Shown here one piece after another: positions 27,691-36,848 of a stretch of 64,000 nucleotides of DNA. This stretch comes from Pseudomonadota bacterium (GTDB lineage: Bacteria > Pseudomonadota > Gammaproteobacteria > Acidiferrobacterales > UBA6901): the NCBI GenBank assembly GCA_021819085.1, contig JAKASJ010000014.1, positions 1-64,000 of the forward strand, written 5' to 3'. The stretch's first letter is position 1. Each line of letters opens with the position of its first letter. The position numbers and the translations under genes are program-made. The notes beneath the pieces are model-generated. The model was given only the letters and a program-made list of their open reading frames with translations, was not told the DNA's origin and searched no databases.

Positions 27691-28043
27691 ACGACCCAAG
27701 GCCGGTTCGCGGATTTAAGCCGCCGCGATCCGCAAGAGTGTGGTGCCGGACTCCGGATCCCGATGTCTCTGCCGCGGTTTCCGTTGACCGGGCGTCATGA
27801 CCGCACCATTGCAGGCCACGACGCGCGGCGCCATACCCGCTCTGCCGGCCGCAGATCACCGGATCTGCCCTGGGGGAAGTCACCCGCCTGCGATGCGTCG
27901 ACGCTGGCGGGGGTTTCCGGTTGAATTGATCGAAGGGACCTGATATATACGATTTATCAGGGGACAAGAATCGTTGCAGAACGACGCACGACCGCTTTTT
28001 CGACAGGAATTGCGGATAACGGAATATAAGGGGAGGCGAGCGC
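27691..28043. other. Gene-free stretch between ffh and rsd
   Basis: No supported gene lies here; the minus-strand ORF 27572..28174 is a Ser/Arg-rich shadow. GCGGAT and ATCCGC just after the ffh stop could form a short hairpin, but no T-run follows it. The AT-rich imperfect palindrome at 27940-27960 is listed separately. GGGGAGG at about 28031 is the rsd ribosome binding site. Confidence 0.4.
27940..27960. repeat. AT-rich imperfect palindrome upstream of rsd
   Basis: The 21-base sequence CTGATATATACGATTTATCAG has outer arms CTGATA/TATCAG that match perfectly and a nearly symmetric AT-rich core. It lies 84 bases before the rsd start. It could be an operator or part of the rsd promoter region; function is unknown. 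Confidence 0.35.
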
Positions 28044-28511
28044 ATGATCACGGTGAACGAGACGACCTCGCAGGAAAAGTCGGCCGCGCGCCGCGCACGC
28101 AGCCATGAGCTGACGCAGAAACTCGTCGCTGAAAGAACCGAGATGCTGGTGCTGTTCTGCCGCCTGGCAGGCATCGAATCCTATGCCCCGGAGATTCGGC
28201 CGGTGAAGAAATTGCTCGAGGAGTTCTGCCAGATTCTGGTCGACTATATTTCCGCCGGCCATTTCGCCCTGTACGAGCGCATCATTGATGGCACCGAGCG
28301 GCGGCGCGATGTCGCCAGCCTGGCCGAACAGCTCTACCCGGCTATCGCCGAGACTACGGACGCTGCGCTCGATTTCAACGACCGGTACGATCGCGACAAT
28401 CACCGTCCGATGCTCGAGAACCTGCCGCAGGAGCTGTCCCAGCTGGGTGAGCAGATCGCCGTGCGCATCGAGCTCGAAGACCGGCTGATCGCGGCCTTAG
28501 CCCGCCCCTAG
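28044..28511 (+). CDS. rsd: Rsd/AlgQ-family anti-sigma-70 regulator
   Basis: Rsd/AlgQ binds region 4 of sigma-70 and shifts RNA polymerase toward alternative sigma factors in slow growth. In Pseudomonas AlgQ it also affects alginate and siderophore genes. The 155-residue, all-helical protein has family features: RARSHELTQKLVAERTEMLV, VKKLLEEFCQILVDYISAGHF and LYPAIAETTDAALDFNDRYD. A strong ribosome binding site (GGGGAGG) precedes ATG 28044. It ends 21 bases before the convergent moaA stop. The family call is good; the specific regulon cannot be read from sequence. Confidence 0.92.
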   Translation: MITVNETTSQEKSAARRARSHELTQKLVAERTEMLVLFCRLAGIESYAPEIRPVKKLLEEFCQILVDYISAGHFALYERIIDGTERRRDVASLAEQLYPAIAETTDAALDFNDRYDRDNHRPMLENLPQELSQLGEQIAVRIELEDRLIAALARP

Positions 28512-28531
28512 CTGCGCCGGCCGGTGGAGCG

Positions 28532-29518
28532 TCAGCCGCCCGTTGCCGACATGAAACGCACGATCTTCTCCGGCTGAGTGGTGAACTCGTGCCGTTCCGG
28601 CTTGAGCAGGACGGCCCGGCAGATCGCTTTCTTCAGTTCCTCGTCGGATACCCCCGACCGCAGCAGCGGGCGCAACTCCAGCTTGTGCTCCTGGCCGAGA
28701 CATGTGTAGATCGTCCCGTCCACCGCCAGTCGCACGCGGTTGCAGGTGGCGCAGAAATGCTGGGAAATGGGTGTGATGAAGCCGATCCTGAGATTTGTTC
28801 CGCCCACGCGCACATAGCGTGCCGGTCCGCCGCCTGCCATCATCGTGGGAATCAGCTCGTATCGGGACTGCAGGGCGCGCTTCACCTCCTGCAGGTTCAG
28901 GTAACGTTCCGTGGCGTCGCGACCGGTGGCGCCCATGGGCATCGTTTCGATAAGCCGCAGAGTGAAATCATGGCGGATGCAGAAATCGACCATGTCGCCG
29001 ATCTCGCCGTCGTTCACGCCCTTCATCGCCACCATGTTGATTTTGACCGGTTCAAATCCCGCCTCCTTGGCAGCCATCAGTCCGTCCAGGACCTGATCAA
29101 GCCGGCCACCGCCGGTAATCTCGGCGAAGCGTTCGGGATTCAGCGAATCGAGGCTGACGTTGAGGCGGGCGACACCGGCACGCCGCAACGGTAGGGCGAG
29201 TCTGCGCAGGCGCGTGCCATTGGTGCTGATCGACAGATCGTGCAGCCCCGCAAGATGTACCAGGCGGGCCGCCAGGTCCGGCAGTTTGCCGCGCGACAGC
29301 GGTTCGCCACCGGTCAGGCGCACGCGCCGGACTCCGAGCTGCGTGAAGGCGCGCACCACGCGCTCTATTTCGTCAAAGGTAAGCCAGTGTCCGGGCTCCT
29401 CGAATCCGGTGAAGCCCTTGGGGATGCAGTATGAGCAGCGCAGCTCGCAGCGGTCGGTTACCGAGACCCGCAGGTACTCGATGCGGCGGCTGAACGAATC
29501 GATCAATGCGGTCTCCAT
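28532..29518 (-). CDS. moaA: GTP 3',8-cyclase MoaA
   Basis: MoaA is the radical SAM enzyme that cyclises GTP to 3',8-cyclo-GTP in the first step of molybdenum cofactor synthesis. The N-terminal [4Fe-4S]/SAM motif is CELRCSYC (Cys24, 28, 31). The C-terminal substrate-binding cluster motif is CATC-x13-C (Cys256, 259, 273), and the protein ends in the conserved Gly-Gly (SATGG). LTGGEPLSRGKL is the SAM-binding GGEP motif. Started at ATG 29518 it has 328 aa, the normal size. The track adds 53 unrelated residues from further upstream. No other moa genes are nearby. Molybdoenzymes such as nitrate reductase or formate dehydrogenase are therefore expected elsewhere in the genome. Confidence 0.96.
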   Translation of the reverse strand: METALIDSFSRRIEYLRVSVTDRCELRCSYCIPKGFTGFEEPGHWLTFDEIERVVRAFTQLGVRRVRLTGGEPLSRGKLPDLAARLVHLAGLHDLSISTNGTRLRRLALPLRRAGVARLNVSLDSLNPERFAEITGGGRLDQVLDGLMAAKEAGFEPVKINMVAMKGVNDGEIGDMVDFCIRHDFTLRLIETMPMGATGRDATERYLNLQEVKRALQSRYELIPTMMAGGGPARYVRVGGTNLRIGFITPISQHFCATCNRVRLAVDGTIYTCLGQEHKLELRPLLRSGVSDEELKKAICRAVLLKPERHEFTTQPEKIVRFMSATGG

Positions 29519-29734
29519 GACCGGGAAATGTTTGCACATCTGCCCGGCCGGGTCCATATGGCCAAGGTGGGGTGCTGGCCATCCCGGGGAACCGCTACTT
29601 TTTGCGGTGGATTCGGATGTGCCACGAACCTGACTGGCCGGCACGTCGGTGCGCGCATGGGTCGATGCATTCTGCATTGCGCGTGGCGGCGCGAGCGGCT
29701 ACCTTGTGATGAGTCAAGAAAAAGCGGGGGAGCA

Positions 29735-30577
29735 ATGAACAAGGCAGGTTTGCGGACCTTGGGTTTCGCAGTGGCCATCGCCGCCGCCGGCCAGGGCGCG
29801 CAGGCGCGCGAACCCTGGAATTACGGTCCGCGGCAGACTTACGTGCAGGTCGGGTTGGAGCAGTACGATTGGAAGGAATTCTCCAGCACGGACAGTATTC
29901 TGGACAAGGAATCCGGGCCCCTGCTCACGTTCGGTGCCGGCGTCAGCAATTTCCGGCGCATCGACAGCGGACCTCTCTATCAGGCGGGTGGCCACGTGTA
30001 TCTCGGAACCCTGGACTATGATGGCGAGACCCAGAGCGGCATTCCGCTGACGACGAAGTCGGATTACTCCGGACTGCAGTTGGAGGGACTGGGCGGCTAT
30101 CGCTTTGTCCGGTGGCCACACGGGATCGATCTGTTCGGTGGGGGTGGCTGGGAGTACTGGAGCCGGTCCATTCAGGACGCATTGGCCGCCAACGGTTCGC
30201 CGGCCTACGGCTACCTCGAGCAGTACTATGTCCTGTATGCAAAATTGGGTGCCGGGTTCTTTCAGGAGTTCGGATCGTGGTCGTATCGCATCAAGGCCGG
30301 CGGGAAATATCCCTTGTACACCTATGAACACGCGAATCTCGGCGATGGCCTCAGTCTGTCACCGGGAAGGGAATTGTCCGGATTCGCCCAGATCACCGTG
30401 GAATTCGGACCCGTCACGCAGGATCATCTTGGCCTGATGCTGAGCTACGACAGCTTTCGGTTCAGCCAGTCCACCGCCCAGCTGCTGACCGTTGCCGGGG
30501 CGCCAGCGGGTCTTTTCGTGCAGCCGCGTAGCCACCGCAATGTCTACGCGATCCGCGGCGTGTACTATTTCCGCTGA
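29735..30577 (+). CDS. Predicted outer-membrane beta-barrel protein, unknown family
   Basis: This 280-residue protein has a signal peptide (NKAGLRTLGFAVAIAAAGQGAQA, cleaved before REPWN) and many amphipathic, aromatic-rich strands (TYVQVGLEQYDWKEF, AGGHVYLGTLDYDG, YVLYAKLGAGFFQEF, HLGLMLSYDSFRFSQ). It ends in VYAIRGVYYFR, with the aromatic-rich C-terminal strand typical of outer-membrane proteins. It resembles hypothetical outer-membrane proteins of sulfur- and iron-oxidising Gammaproteobacteria in general style, but I do not recognise a named family. ATG 29735 has GGGGGAG just upstream. The gene is divergent from moaA and convergent with the SDR gene, so it is probably monocistronic. Confidence 0.8.
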   Translation: MNKAGLRTLGFAVAIAAAGQGAQAREPWNYGPRQTYVQVGLEQYDWKEFSSTDSILDKESGPLLTFGAGVSNFRRIDSGPLYQAGGHVYLGTLDYDGETQSGIPLTTKSDYSGLQLEGLGGYRFVRWPHGIDLFGGGGWEYWSRSIQDALAANGSPAYGYLEQYYVLYAKLGAGFFQEFGSWSYRIKAGGKYPLYTYEHANLGDGLSLSPGRELSGFAQITVEFGPVTQDHLGLMLSYDSFRFSQSTAQLLTVAGAPAGLFVQPRSHRNVYAIRGVYYFR

Positions 30578-30589
30578 CGGCTGCCAGCG

Positions 30590-31339
30590 TCAGCGGGCGT
30601 TGAAAGCCCGGCCGGTAGTGCCGCGGCTGTCCGGGCCCATCAGATAAAGATAGGGCGCCATGACCTCCTCGGGGCGCGGATGCTGGTCCGGAACCTCGCC
30701 CGGGTAGGCGCGGGCGCGCAGCCCGGTCGCTACTGCGCCCGGGTTCAGGCTGTTGAACCGGATGTGGGTGTTGTTTTCGAGTTCATCCGCCCAGGTCTCC
30801 ATGAGGCGCTCGAGCGCACCACCCGCGGCTGCGTAGGCGCCCCAGTAGGCGCGAGCGTGGCGCGCCACGTCGGAAGAGCTGAATATCACCGATGCATCGC
30901 TCGAGCGTTTGAGCAGGTCGATGCACAGGCGGGTGATGACGTATGCTGCATTGAAATTGACCTGCATCACCCGCGTCCACAGTTCCGGCTCGTAGAGCTC
31001 GAGCGGCGTCAGGGTGCCGAGCTCAGCCGCGCTGTGCAGGATGCCGTCGAGCTTGCCGAACTCCTTGTCAATCGCGGCTCCGAGGCCGTCGTATTCCTTG
31101 GACGTCGCCCGTGCCAGATCCAAGGGCGTGATTGCCGGCTGCGGTCCGCCGTCGGCGAGGATCTCGTCGTAGACGCTTTCCAGCTTGGAAACCGTGCGTC
31201 CCAGAAGAATGACGCTGGCACCGTGCTTTGCGTAGGCGCGGGCGGCCGCCCGGCCGAGGCCATCGCCTGCTCCCGTGACAAGTACAACGCGGCCAGCGAG
31301 CAGATCGGAAGCGGGTTGATAAGGATTCGGTGCGGTCAT
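30590..31339 (-). CDS. yciK: YciK-like short-chain dehydrogenase lacking the catalytic lysine
   Basis: This classical SDR-fold protein (249 aa) is close in layout to E. coli YciK and Pseudomonas PA3173-type proteins. The Rossmann motif VTGAGDGLGRAA, the adenosine-site Asp region (TPLDLA), MQVNFNAAY (catalytic Asn) and VIFSSSDVARHARAYWGAY (Ser and Tyr) are present. The YxxxK motif reads YAAAG, so the catalytic lysine is replaced by glycine, and the usual NAG reads SAA. Oxidoreductase activity by the standard mechanism is therefore unlikely. I start at ATG 31339; ATG 31351 adds four residues, and neither has a clear Shine-Dalgarno. The YciK family's substrate is unknown. Confidence 0.85.
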   Translation of the reverse strand: MTAPNPYQPASDLLAGRVVLVTGAGDGLGRAAARAYAKHGASVILLGRTVSKLESVYDEILADGGPQPAITPLDLARATSKEYDGLGAAIDKEFGKLDGILHSAAELGTLTPLELYEPELWTRVMQVNFNAAYVITRLCIDLLKRSSDASVIFSSSDVARHARAYWGAYAAAGGALERLMETWADELENNTHIRFNSLNPGAVATGLRARAYPGEVPDQHPRPEEVMAPYLYLMGPDSRGTTGRAFNAR

Positions 31340-31741
31340 TGATTGCGGCATGGATTGCAGACGGGAGTCAGGTTGAAACCATGCATTGTACCGCACTCCG
31401 CATGGAAGCTTCGAGCACTGTCGCATCGCACTGTCTTCACGAAAAAGGCGCGATTGATTTCCGCCCCGGGAATCGAGGATGGCGCGCAGCGCCGGGTCAC
31501 AGTGTCTTGATCCGTTCCAGATTGCGTATGCAGGTGTCTCGCAAGCGCGACCCAGGGAGGGTCGCAAGCCGTCGCGATGGCAGGTTTTTGTGCGGAGTGC
31601 GGCACGGCCAGCTGGACAGTCGGTGCGAGTTTCCGGCCAGGATGAGAAGCACGGCGGGCGTGATCCGCAGATCGACCGTCGCAAGGCGACAGGCCGTTGG
31701 CCTGTCGGTGCCGGACGCGGCTGGCTACCGCACAATTATGT

Positions 31742-32731
31742 TCAGGCGAAACGCGACTTCCCTTCGTCGTTGACGCAAATGCGGTTGCGGCCCTGATTCT
31801 TGGCGAGATAAAGGCGGCGGTCGGAGACGGCGAGCAGCTCATCGAAGGTATCGACAGATTCGGCACTGAAGGAGGCCATCCCGATGCTGATGGTGACCCG
31901 GATGCGGGCATCGGCGGTGACGATTTCCGCCTTCTCGACGCGTATGCGAATGCGCTCGGCCAGCACTGCGGCACCGAGGCGGTTGGTTTCCGGAAGCAGC
32001 ACCGCGAATTCCTCGCCGCCGATGCGTGCGACGACGTCGCCATTGCGCACGATGCCGCCGAGCAGGGATGCGACTTTGACCAGGACCTCGTCGCCTGCCT
32101 GGTGACCGAATTTGTCGTTGACCTGCTTGAAGTGGTCAATGTCGATCAGCAGTACCGACAGTTCTCCCATGTAACGCTTTACGGCCGCGACCTGCTGTGT
32201 GCCCTGTTCGTAAAAGCTGCGCCGGTTGCGCAGCCGTGTCAGCGGATCGGTGCTGGCCTGCTCGACGAGTGCGCGGCGGCTTTCCTCGAGTTCGCGAATT
32301 GTCCTGCTGAGCTTGTAGTGGACGTTGACCCGCGCCTGGAGCTCCATGACGTCGACCGGTTTGGTAAGAAAGTCATTGGCACCGTTCAGGAACGCCAGGT
32401 TCTTGTCGACGCTGTCGTTGGCCGCGGTCATTACGATCACCGGTATGCTTGCGATACGGGCGATCGGACTCTTGCGGATTTTGACCAGAAGCTGCTGTCC
32501 GGTCATGCGTGGCATGTTGACGTCGGTGATGACCACGTCGATATGCTCGTCAGCCGCCAGGATCTGCCATGCTTCTTCGCCATCTTTGGCTTCGATAAGC
32601 TGGTAGCTTTCCGAGAGATTCTTGGACAGCATTGCCTTCGAGGTCTGGGAATCCTCGGCAAGCAGGATGCGGGGCCGGGAGTCTGCACCCGTTGGATCGC
32701 TGTGCACCATGAGCAGTTGCGGACGCGTCAC
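31742..32731 (-). CDS. Response regulator with diguanylate cyclase output (REC-GGDEF)
   Basis: This PleD/WspR-like regulator makes c-di-GMP when phosphorylated. The REC domain (about residues 20-140) has the phospho-acceptor Asp in VVITDVNMPRMTG, the acidic pair in LLAEDSQ, the Thr in VIVMTAAND and the Lys in FLTKPVDV. A helical linker (about 140-160) leads to the GGDEF domain (about 160-325) with an intact GGEEF active site and an RxxD product-inhibition site (RNGD) eight residues before it. The start codon is GTG 32731, or ATG 32710, which loses seven residues. No cognate histidine kinase is adjacent. The stop of rmuC lies 95 bases upstream in the same direction. Confidence 0.93.
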   Translation of the reverse strand: MTRPQLLMVHSDPTGADSRPRILLAEDSQTSKAMLSKNLSESYQLIEAKDGEEAWQILAADEHIDVVITDVNMPRMTGQQLLVKIRKSPIARIASIPVIVMTAANDSVDKNLAFLNGANDFLTKPVDVMELQARVNVHYKLSRTIRELEESRRALVEQASTDPLTRLRNRRSFYEQGTQQVAAVKRYMGELSVLLIDIDHFKQVNDKFGHQAGDEVLVKVASLLGGIVRNGDVVARIGGEEFAVLLPETNRLGAAVLAERIRIRVEKAEIVTADARIRVTISIGMASFSAESVDTFDELLAVSDRRLYLAKNQGRNRICVNDEGKSRFA

Positions 32732-32825
32732 ACCTTGTCAGAATTGCCGGAAGCCGGAAAGATACCGCAACTATAGCATCATGCGGAAGCCCGTGTGGGG
32801 CAGGATAGCGCCAGCGCGCGGGCTG

Positions 32826-34070
32826 TCAGGCCCGGTCGTCGCCTTCCGGTCGCGATATCTCGCGTACGCCTTTCTCGATTTGCGCCAGGGGCTCGATGTT
32901 TTTTCTGGCGGTGACTCCCATTTCGGTGAACTTGCGCGCACCCGGAAGCAGCTTGCTGTCGAACGAGCCGATGGCACGGTTGTAATGACCAATGCTGCTG
33001 TCGAGGCTCGTTCCGAGGCGCGCGAGATGCTCCGAGAACGTAGCCAGGCGCGCGTACAGTTCCTCTCCGGCGTCGCGGATTTGCGCAGCATTGGCCGCCA
33101 GCGCCTCTTGGCGCCAGCCATAAGCCACGGCACGCAGCAGCGCGACGAAGCTCGTAGGCGTGGCCAGGATCACCTTCTGGCGCAGCGCGTCTTCCAGAAG
33201 ATTGCGGTCGATGTCGAGCGCCGCGCTGAGGAACTGCTCGCCGGGGATAAACAGGACAACGAAGTCGGGAGTATTCTTGAATTGGCTCCAGTAGGCCTTT
33301 CGCGATAGCTCGGCCACACGCTCGCGGACCTTGCGTGCATGATGTTCGAGGTGGCGTGCGCGTTCGGAATCGTCGGTTGCCTCCATGGCGTTGAGGTAGG
33401 CGTCGAGCGGGGTTTTGACGTCTACGACGATCTCGCGGCCATCCGGCATGCGCACGACCATGTCCGGACGGAGCACGCCGTCGTCGGTGCTCACCGATTC
33501 TTGCTGGGTGAAGTCGCAGTGCTCGACCATGCCAGCCAGTTCGGTCAGGCGCTTGAGCGTGAGCTCGCCCCATTTGCCGCGGACTTCGGGCCGGCGCAGG
33601 GACTTAACCAGATTCTGGGTTTCGGTCCTCAGCTGATCCTGGGTCTGTGCCATGGTCTCCAGATGTCTGGTTAACGCGCCATAGGCTTCCTTGCGCGTGT
33701 TTTCCATCAGCTGAATCTGCTGTTCGGTCTTGAGCAGGGCTTCGCGGATTGGTGTCACCAGGTTTTCCACCGCTTTTTCCTTCTGTTCCAGGTCCGCTGC
33801 CGCCTGGACCTGAAAGCGCTTGAGGGTCTCCTGGGCGAGCTGCAGGAATGCCTGGTTGTTGCGCTGCAGCGCCTCGTGCGACAGGGCATTGAAGGTGCGC
33901 TCCAGTCCCTGCATCTGCTCGACCGCTTTGCGCCGCTCCAGGTCGAGGGTGGCGGAAAGCTCGGCGATACGCCTCAGGCTGCGGGCGCTCGCGAGCAGCC
34001 AGCCGAGCGCACCGGCCACCGCGGCGACCGTCGCCAGCAATGCCAGAGTCGAAAGATCAGCGGCGGGCAT
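32826..34070 (-). CDS. rmuC: DNA recombination protein RmuC
   Basis: RmuC-family proteins carry a PD-(D/E)XK-like nuclease fold and limit recombination at inverted repeats. The 414-residue protein starts with an N-terminal transmembrane anchor (LALLATVAAVAGALGWLLAS) and a long coiled coil (about 35-150). The RmuC domain follows, with RGKWGELTLKRLTELAGM, VRMPDGREIVVDVKTPLDAYL (acidic and Lys residues of the nuclease core), FVVLFIPGEQFLSAA and ILATPTSFVALLRAVAYGW. ATG 34070 overlaps the end of the phosphatase gene by 14 bases, so the two are probably co-translated. The track's upstream extension lies in the phosphatase gene. Confidence 0.94.
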   Translation of the reverse strand: MPAADLSTLALLATVAAVAGALGWLLASARSLRRIAELSATLDLERRKAVEQMQGLERTFNALSHEALQRNNQAFLQLAQETLKRFQVQAAADLEQKEKAVENLVTPIREALLKTEQQIQLMENTRKEAYGALTRHLETMAQTQDQLRTETQNLVKSLRRPEVRGKWGELTLKRLTELAGMVEHCDFTQQESVSTDDGVLRPDMVVRMPDGREIVVDVKTPLDAYLNAMEATDDSERARHLEHHARKVRERVAELSRKAYWSQFKNTPDFVVLFIPGEQFLSAALDIDRNLLEDALRQKVILATPTSFVALLRAVAYGWRQEALAANAAQIRDAGEELYARLATFSEHLARLGTSLDSSIGHYNRAIGSFDSKLLPGARKFTEMGVTARKNIEPLAQIEKGVREISRPEGDDRA

Positions 34071-34722
34071 CGATCCATTCCAGGACATTGCCGGGCGAGT
34101 ACACCAGGGCATCGGCGCCCCAGCTCGGCGGATCGTCGGCTTCACCGATGTAACCGAACATCGCCACGAGCGTGTGCATGCCGGCGCTGCGTCCGGCCTC
34201 GATGTCGCGTGCGGCATCTCCGACGAACAGGCAGCTGGCGGGCGCGCTACCGCACTGTGCGCAGGCATACAGCAGCGGAGCGGGGTGCGGTTTGGAATTG
34301 GCCGTGGTGTCGCCGCTCACGACGCAGGCCGCCGTGTCGGCCAGCCCGAGCGCGCGCACCAGAGGTTCGGTCAGGAAAGCCGGCTTGTTGGTGACAATGC
34401 CCCAGTTGAGTCTGCGCCCGGGCAGCGCCGACAGCAGTTCGCTGACACCCGGGAACAGCCGCGTTTCCCTGCACAAGTTCGCGGCGTACAGGTCGAGGAA
34501 ACGGCGGCGCAGCACGTCGTAGCCCGTGTCGTGCGGGGCGATTCCGAAGCCGAGCCGCAGGAGCGCGCGCGCGCCGTACGAGGCTACGGGCCGGATCCGG
34601 TCATAGGGCAGGGGCGGCCGGTTGTGCTCACGCAGCAGTTCGTTGAGAGCGAAACCCAGATCGGGGGCAGTGTCCGCCAGAGTCCCGTCGAGGTCGAACA
34701 GGACAGTGTGGATGTCAATCAT
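34057..34722 (-). CDS. HAD phosphatase: phosphoglycolate phosphatase Gph or MupP
   Basis: This HAD-superfamily hydrolase of 221 aa has motif [15 protein letters not shown], motif II IVTNKP, the motif III Lys in NSKPHPAPL and motif [19 protein letters not shown]. Sequence motifs fit phosphoglycolate phosphatase. The position between ubiG and a yciK-type gene, however, is that of MupP (N-acetylmuramate-6-phosphate phosphatase of peptidoglycan recycling) in Pseudomonas, so both remain possible. ATG 34722 overlaps the ubiG stop by 8 bases, and its own end overlaps rmuC. The enzyme fold is certain; the substrate is not. Confidence 0.9.
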   Translation of the reverse strand: MIDIHTVLFDLDGTLADTAPDLGFALNELLREHNRPPLPYDRIRPVASYGARALLRLGFGIAPHDTGYDVLRRRFLDLYAANLCRETRLFPGVSELLSALPGRRLNWGIVTNKPAFLTEPLVRALGLADTAACVVSGDTTANSKPHPAPLLYACAQCGSAPASCLFVGDAARDIEAGRSAGMHTLVAMFGYIGEADDPPSWGADALVYSPGNVLEWIDARR

Positions 34723-35434
34723 CCGTGCGTTGGCACCAGGCTAGGTAATTGACGTCGACTCCCGGCCCAAGCGTGTACTGGGCGGTCACGGGATTATAGT
34801 GCATGCCGGTGAATCCGAGCATCTCGAGGCCGGCATGACGGCACATGTCCTGGAGTTCGGACGGCTTGATGAATTTCATGTAATCGTGTGTGCCGCGTGG
34901 CAGCAGGCGCAGCACATACTCCGCGCCCACGATCGCGAACAGCCAGGCTTTGGGATTGCGGTTTATCGTGGAGAAGAACACCTGTCCGCCTGGCTTGACC
35001 AGATGTGCGCAGGCGGTCACCGCCGATGCCGGGTCGGGGACATGTTCCAGCATCTCCAGGCAGGTGACCACGTCGAACGACTGCGGCTGCTGCTGTGCCA
35101 GGTCCTCGACGGAAATGCGGCGGTAGTCGACCACACGCCCGGTTTCCTTCAGATGCAGGCGCGCGACGGCCAGCGGCGCCTCCCCCAGATCTATTCCGGT
35201 CACCTGCGCATCCAGGGCTGCCATGCTCTCGGAGAGGATGCCGCCGCCGCAACCGACGTCGAGCACGGCCTTGCCGCGCAGGGCGGCACGCTCCTCGATG
35301 TACCGCAGCCGCAGCGGATTGATATCGTGCAACGGCTTGAACTCGCTCGTCGGATCCCACCAGCGCTCGGCCAGCTTCTCGAATTTGGCGATCTCGGCTT
35401 CGTCGACGTTGTGGGTGGTCGTTGTCATAGGCAT
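34715..35434 (-). CDS. ubiG: Ubiquinone biosynthesis O-methyltransferase UbiG
   Basis: UbiG is the SAM-dependent methyltransferase that carries out both O-methylations of ubiquinone synthesis at the inner-membrane face. The 239-residue length and landmarks match: [20 protein letters not shown] at the N-terminus, SAM-binding [29 protein letters not shown] and the C-terminal [18 protein letters not shown] start at ATG 35434; ATG 35428 is in frame two codons later, and the track's longer form is not family-like. It is the second gene after mtaD and overlaps the phosphatase gene. Its presence implies ubiquinone as an electron carrier, relevant to the quinone question for the Ehr complex. Confidence 0.96.
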   Translation of the reverse strand: MPMTTTTHNVDEAEIAKFEKLAERWWDPTSEFKPLHDINPLRLRYIEERAALRGKAVLDVGCGGGILSESMAALDAQVTGIDLGEAPLAVARLHLKETGRVVDYRRISVEDLAQQQPQSFDVVTCLEMLEHVPDPASAVTACAHLVKPGGQVFFSTINRNPKAWLFAIVGAEYVLRLLPRGTHDYMKFIKPSELQDMCRHAGLEMLGFTGMHYNPVTAQYTLGPGVDVNYLAWCQRTDD

Positions 35435-35525
35435 GTTGACCCGCTGCCGGGAATGAAGTGTGGCGGTTGCAGTGTACCTCCGGACATGTGCCAGGGCGGC
35501 TGTACGCCCGCTCCGCGACATGGCG

Positions 35526-36848
35526 TCAAGGGTTCGGCTGCGGGTGTATTCTAGCACTCCAGCTTTGCGCGCGTTGCAGAATTTCGGACTCGTCCAGGGT
35601 TGTCAGGCGGCCGCTGTCGAGCAGCTGACGGCCGGCCACCCAGACATCGGTGACCTGGTCGCGGGCGGCGGTGTAGACGACCTGCGAAAGCGGATCGTAG
35701 ACCGGCTGGCTGGGGATGCGCGCGAGATCGATTGCTGCGAGATCCGCGTACTTGCCGACGCTGATCGAGCCCGTGACGGAGTCGAGTCCGAGCGCGCGCG
35801 CACCATTGAGTGTGGCCATGCGCAGCGCCGCACGCGCGGGCAGGGCGGTGGCGTCTCCGCTCACGGCCTTGGCCAGCAGTGCTGCGGTGCGCATCTCGTC
35901 GAGCATGTCGAGATCGTTGTTGCTTGCAGCGCCGTCGGTGCCGAGGGCGACATTGACGCCGGCGCGCAGCAGCTCGTGTACCGGACAGAAGCCGCTGGCG
36001 AGCTTGAGGTTCGACTCAGGGCAATGGACGACGCTTACCCCGGTGCGCGCCAGCAGCGCGATTTCCTCGGGCAGCAGCTGTGTCATGTGCACCGCGACGA
36101 GATTCGGGGTGAGCAGATCCAGTTCGTGCAGCCGCTCCAGCGGCCGCCGTCCGGTCCTGGCGAGCGCCTCCTGCACCTCGTGGGCGGTCTCGTGGACGTG
36201 CATGTGGACCGGAAGATCCAGTTCGTTGTTGAGGGTGCGGATGCGGATAAGCGGCTCGTCAGATACGGAATAGGGCGCGTGCGGCGCAAACGCCGCCGTG
36301 GTCAGCTCGCTGCCGCGCAGTTCATCGTGCAGTCTGAGGCCCTTGTCGAGATAGGCGGCGGGCGAGTCGGCATAGGGTGTGGGGAAATCGATTACGATCA
36401 TTCCAATGCAGGCGCGGATGCCGGCCTTGCGCACCACCCGCGCGCAGTCTTCGGGAAAGAAGTACATGTCGCTGAAACAGGTGGTGCCGCCTTTCAGCAT
36501 CTCGGCGACCGCCAGCTGCGCTCCGTCGCGCACGAACTGCGGCGATACCCAGCGGACTTCCGCCGGCCAGATGTGGTTGTGCAGCCAGTCCATGAGCGGC
36601 AGGTCATCCGCCAGGCCCCGAAACAGCCCCATGGCCGCATGGGTGTGGGCGTTGACCAGGCCCGGGATCAGCGCGTGGGTCGCGAGATCGATCGTCCGGC
36701 GCGCCCGGTAGCGTGCGAGCGCCACAGGGGTCGGCAAGACCTCCAGGATGCGCCCCTGGTCGATGGCGACACTGTGGTGATCGAGATGGCCTTCCGGATC
36801 CACCGGAATCACCCAGCGCGCATTGATCAGCAGTTCGATTTCAGTCAC
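35526..36848 (-). CDS. mtaD: 5-methylthioadenosine/S-adenosylhomocysteine deaminase MtaD
   Basis: This amidohydrolase-superfamily metalloenzyme of the TRZ/ATZ branch deaminates 5'-methylthioadenosine to 5'-methylthioinosine. The metal ligands are visible: [13 protein letters not shown], the His in [22 protein letters not shown] and the Asp in [15 protein letters not shown]. The 440-residue length is normal. Assignment as MtaD rests on family resemblance and on mtnA being next door on the chromosome, the arrangement seen in Pseudomonas. The methylthioinosine phosphorylase (mtnP) needed between the two steps is not in this window. The start is GTG 36848. A good sigma-70-type promoter lies 44 bases upstream and probably drives mtaD-ubiG-phosphatase-rmuC. 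Confidence 0.9.
   Translation of the reverse strand: MTEIELLINARWVIPVDPEGHLDHHSVAIDQGRILEVLPTPVALARYRARRTIDLATHALIPGLVNAHTHAAMGLFRGLADDLPLMDWLHNHIWPAEVRWVSPQFVRDGAQLAVAEMLKGGTTCFSDMYFFPEDCARVVRKAGIRACIGMIVIDFPTPYADSPAAYLDKGLRLHDELRGSELTTAAFAPHAPYSVSDEPLIRIRTLNNELDLPVHMHVHETAHEVQEALARTGRRPLERLHELDLLTPNLVAVHMTQLLPEEIALLARTGVSVVHCPESNLKLASGFCPVHELLRAGVNVALGTDGAASNNDLDMLDEMRTAALLAKAVSGDATALPARAALRMATLNGARALGLDSVTGSISVGKYADLAAIDLARIPSQPVYDPLSQVVYTAARDQVTDVWVAGRQLLDSGRLTTLDESEILQRAQSWSARIHPQPNP

Noticed and set aside
29040-29056. GGTTCAAATCC resembling a tRNA T-loop
   Set aside because: It is inside the moaA coding sequence, and no acceptor, D or anticodon arms can be built around it.
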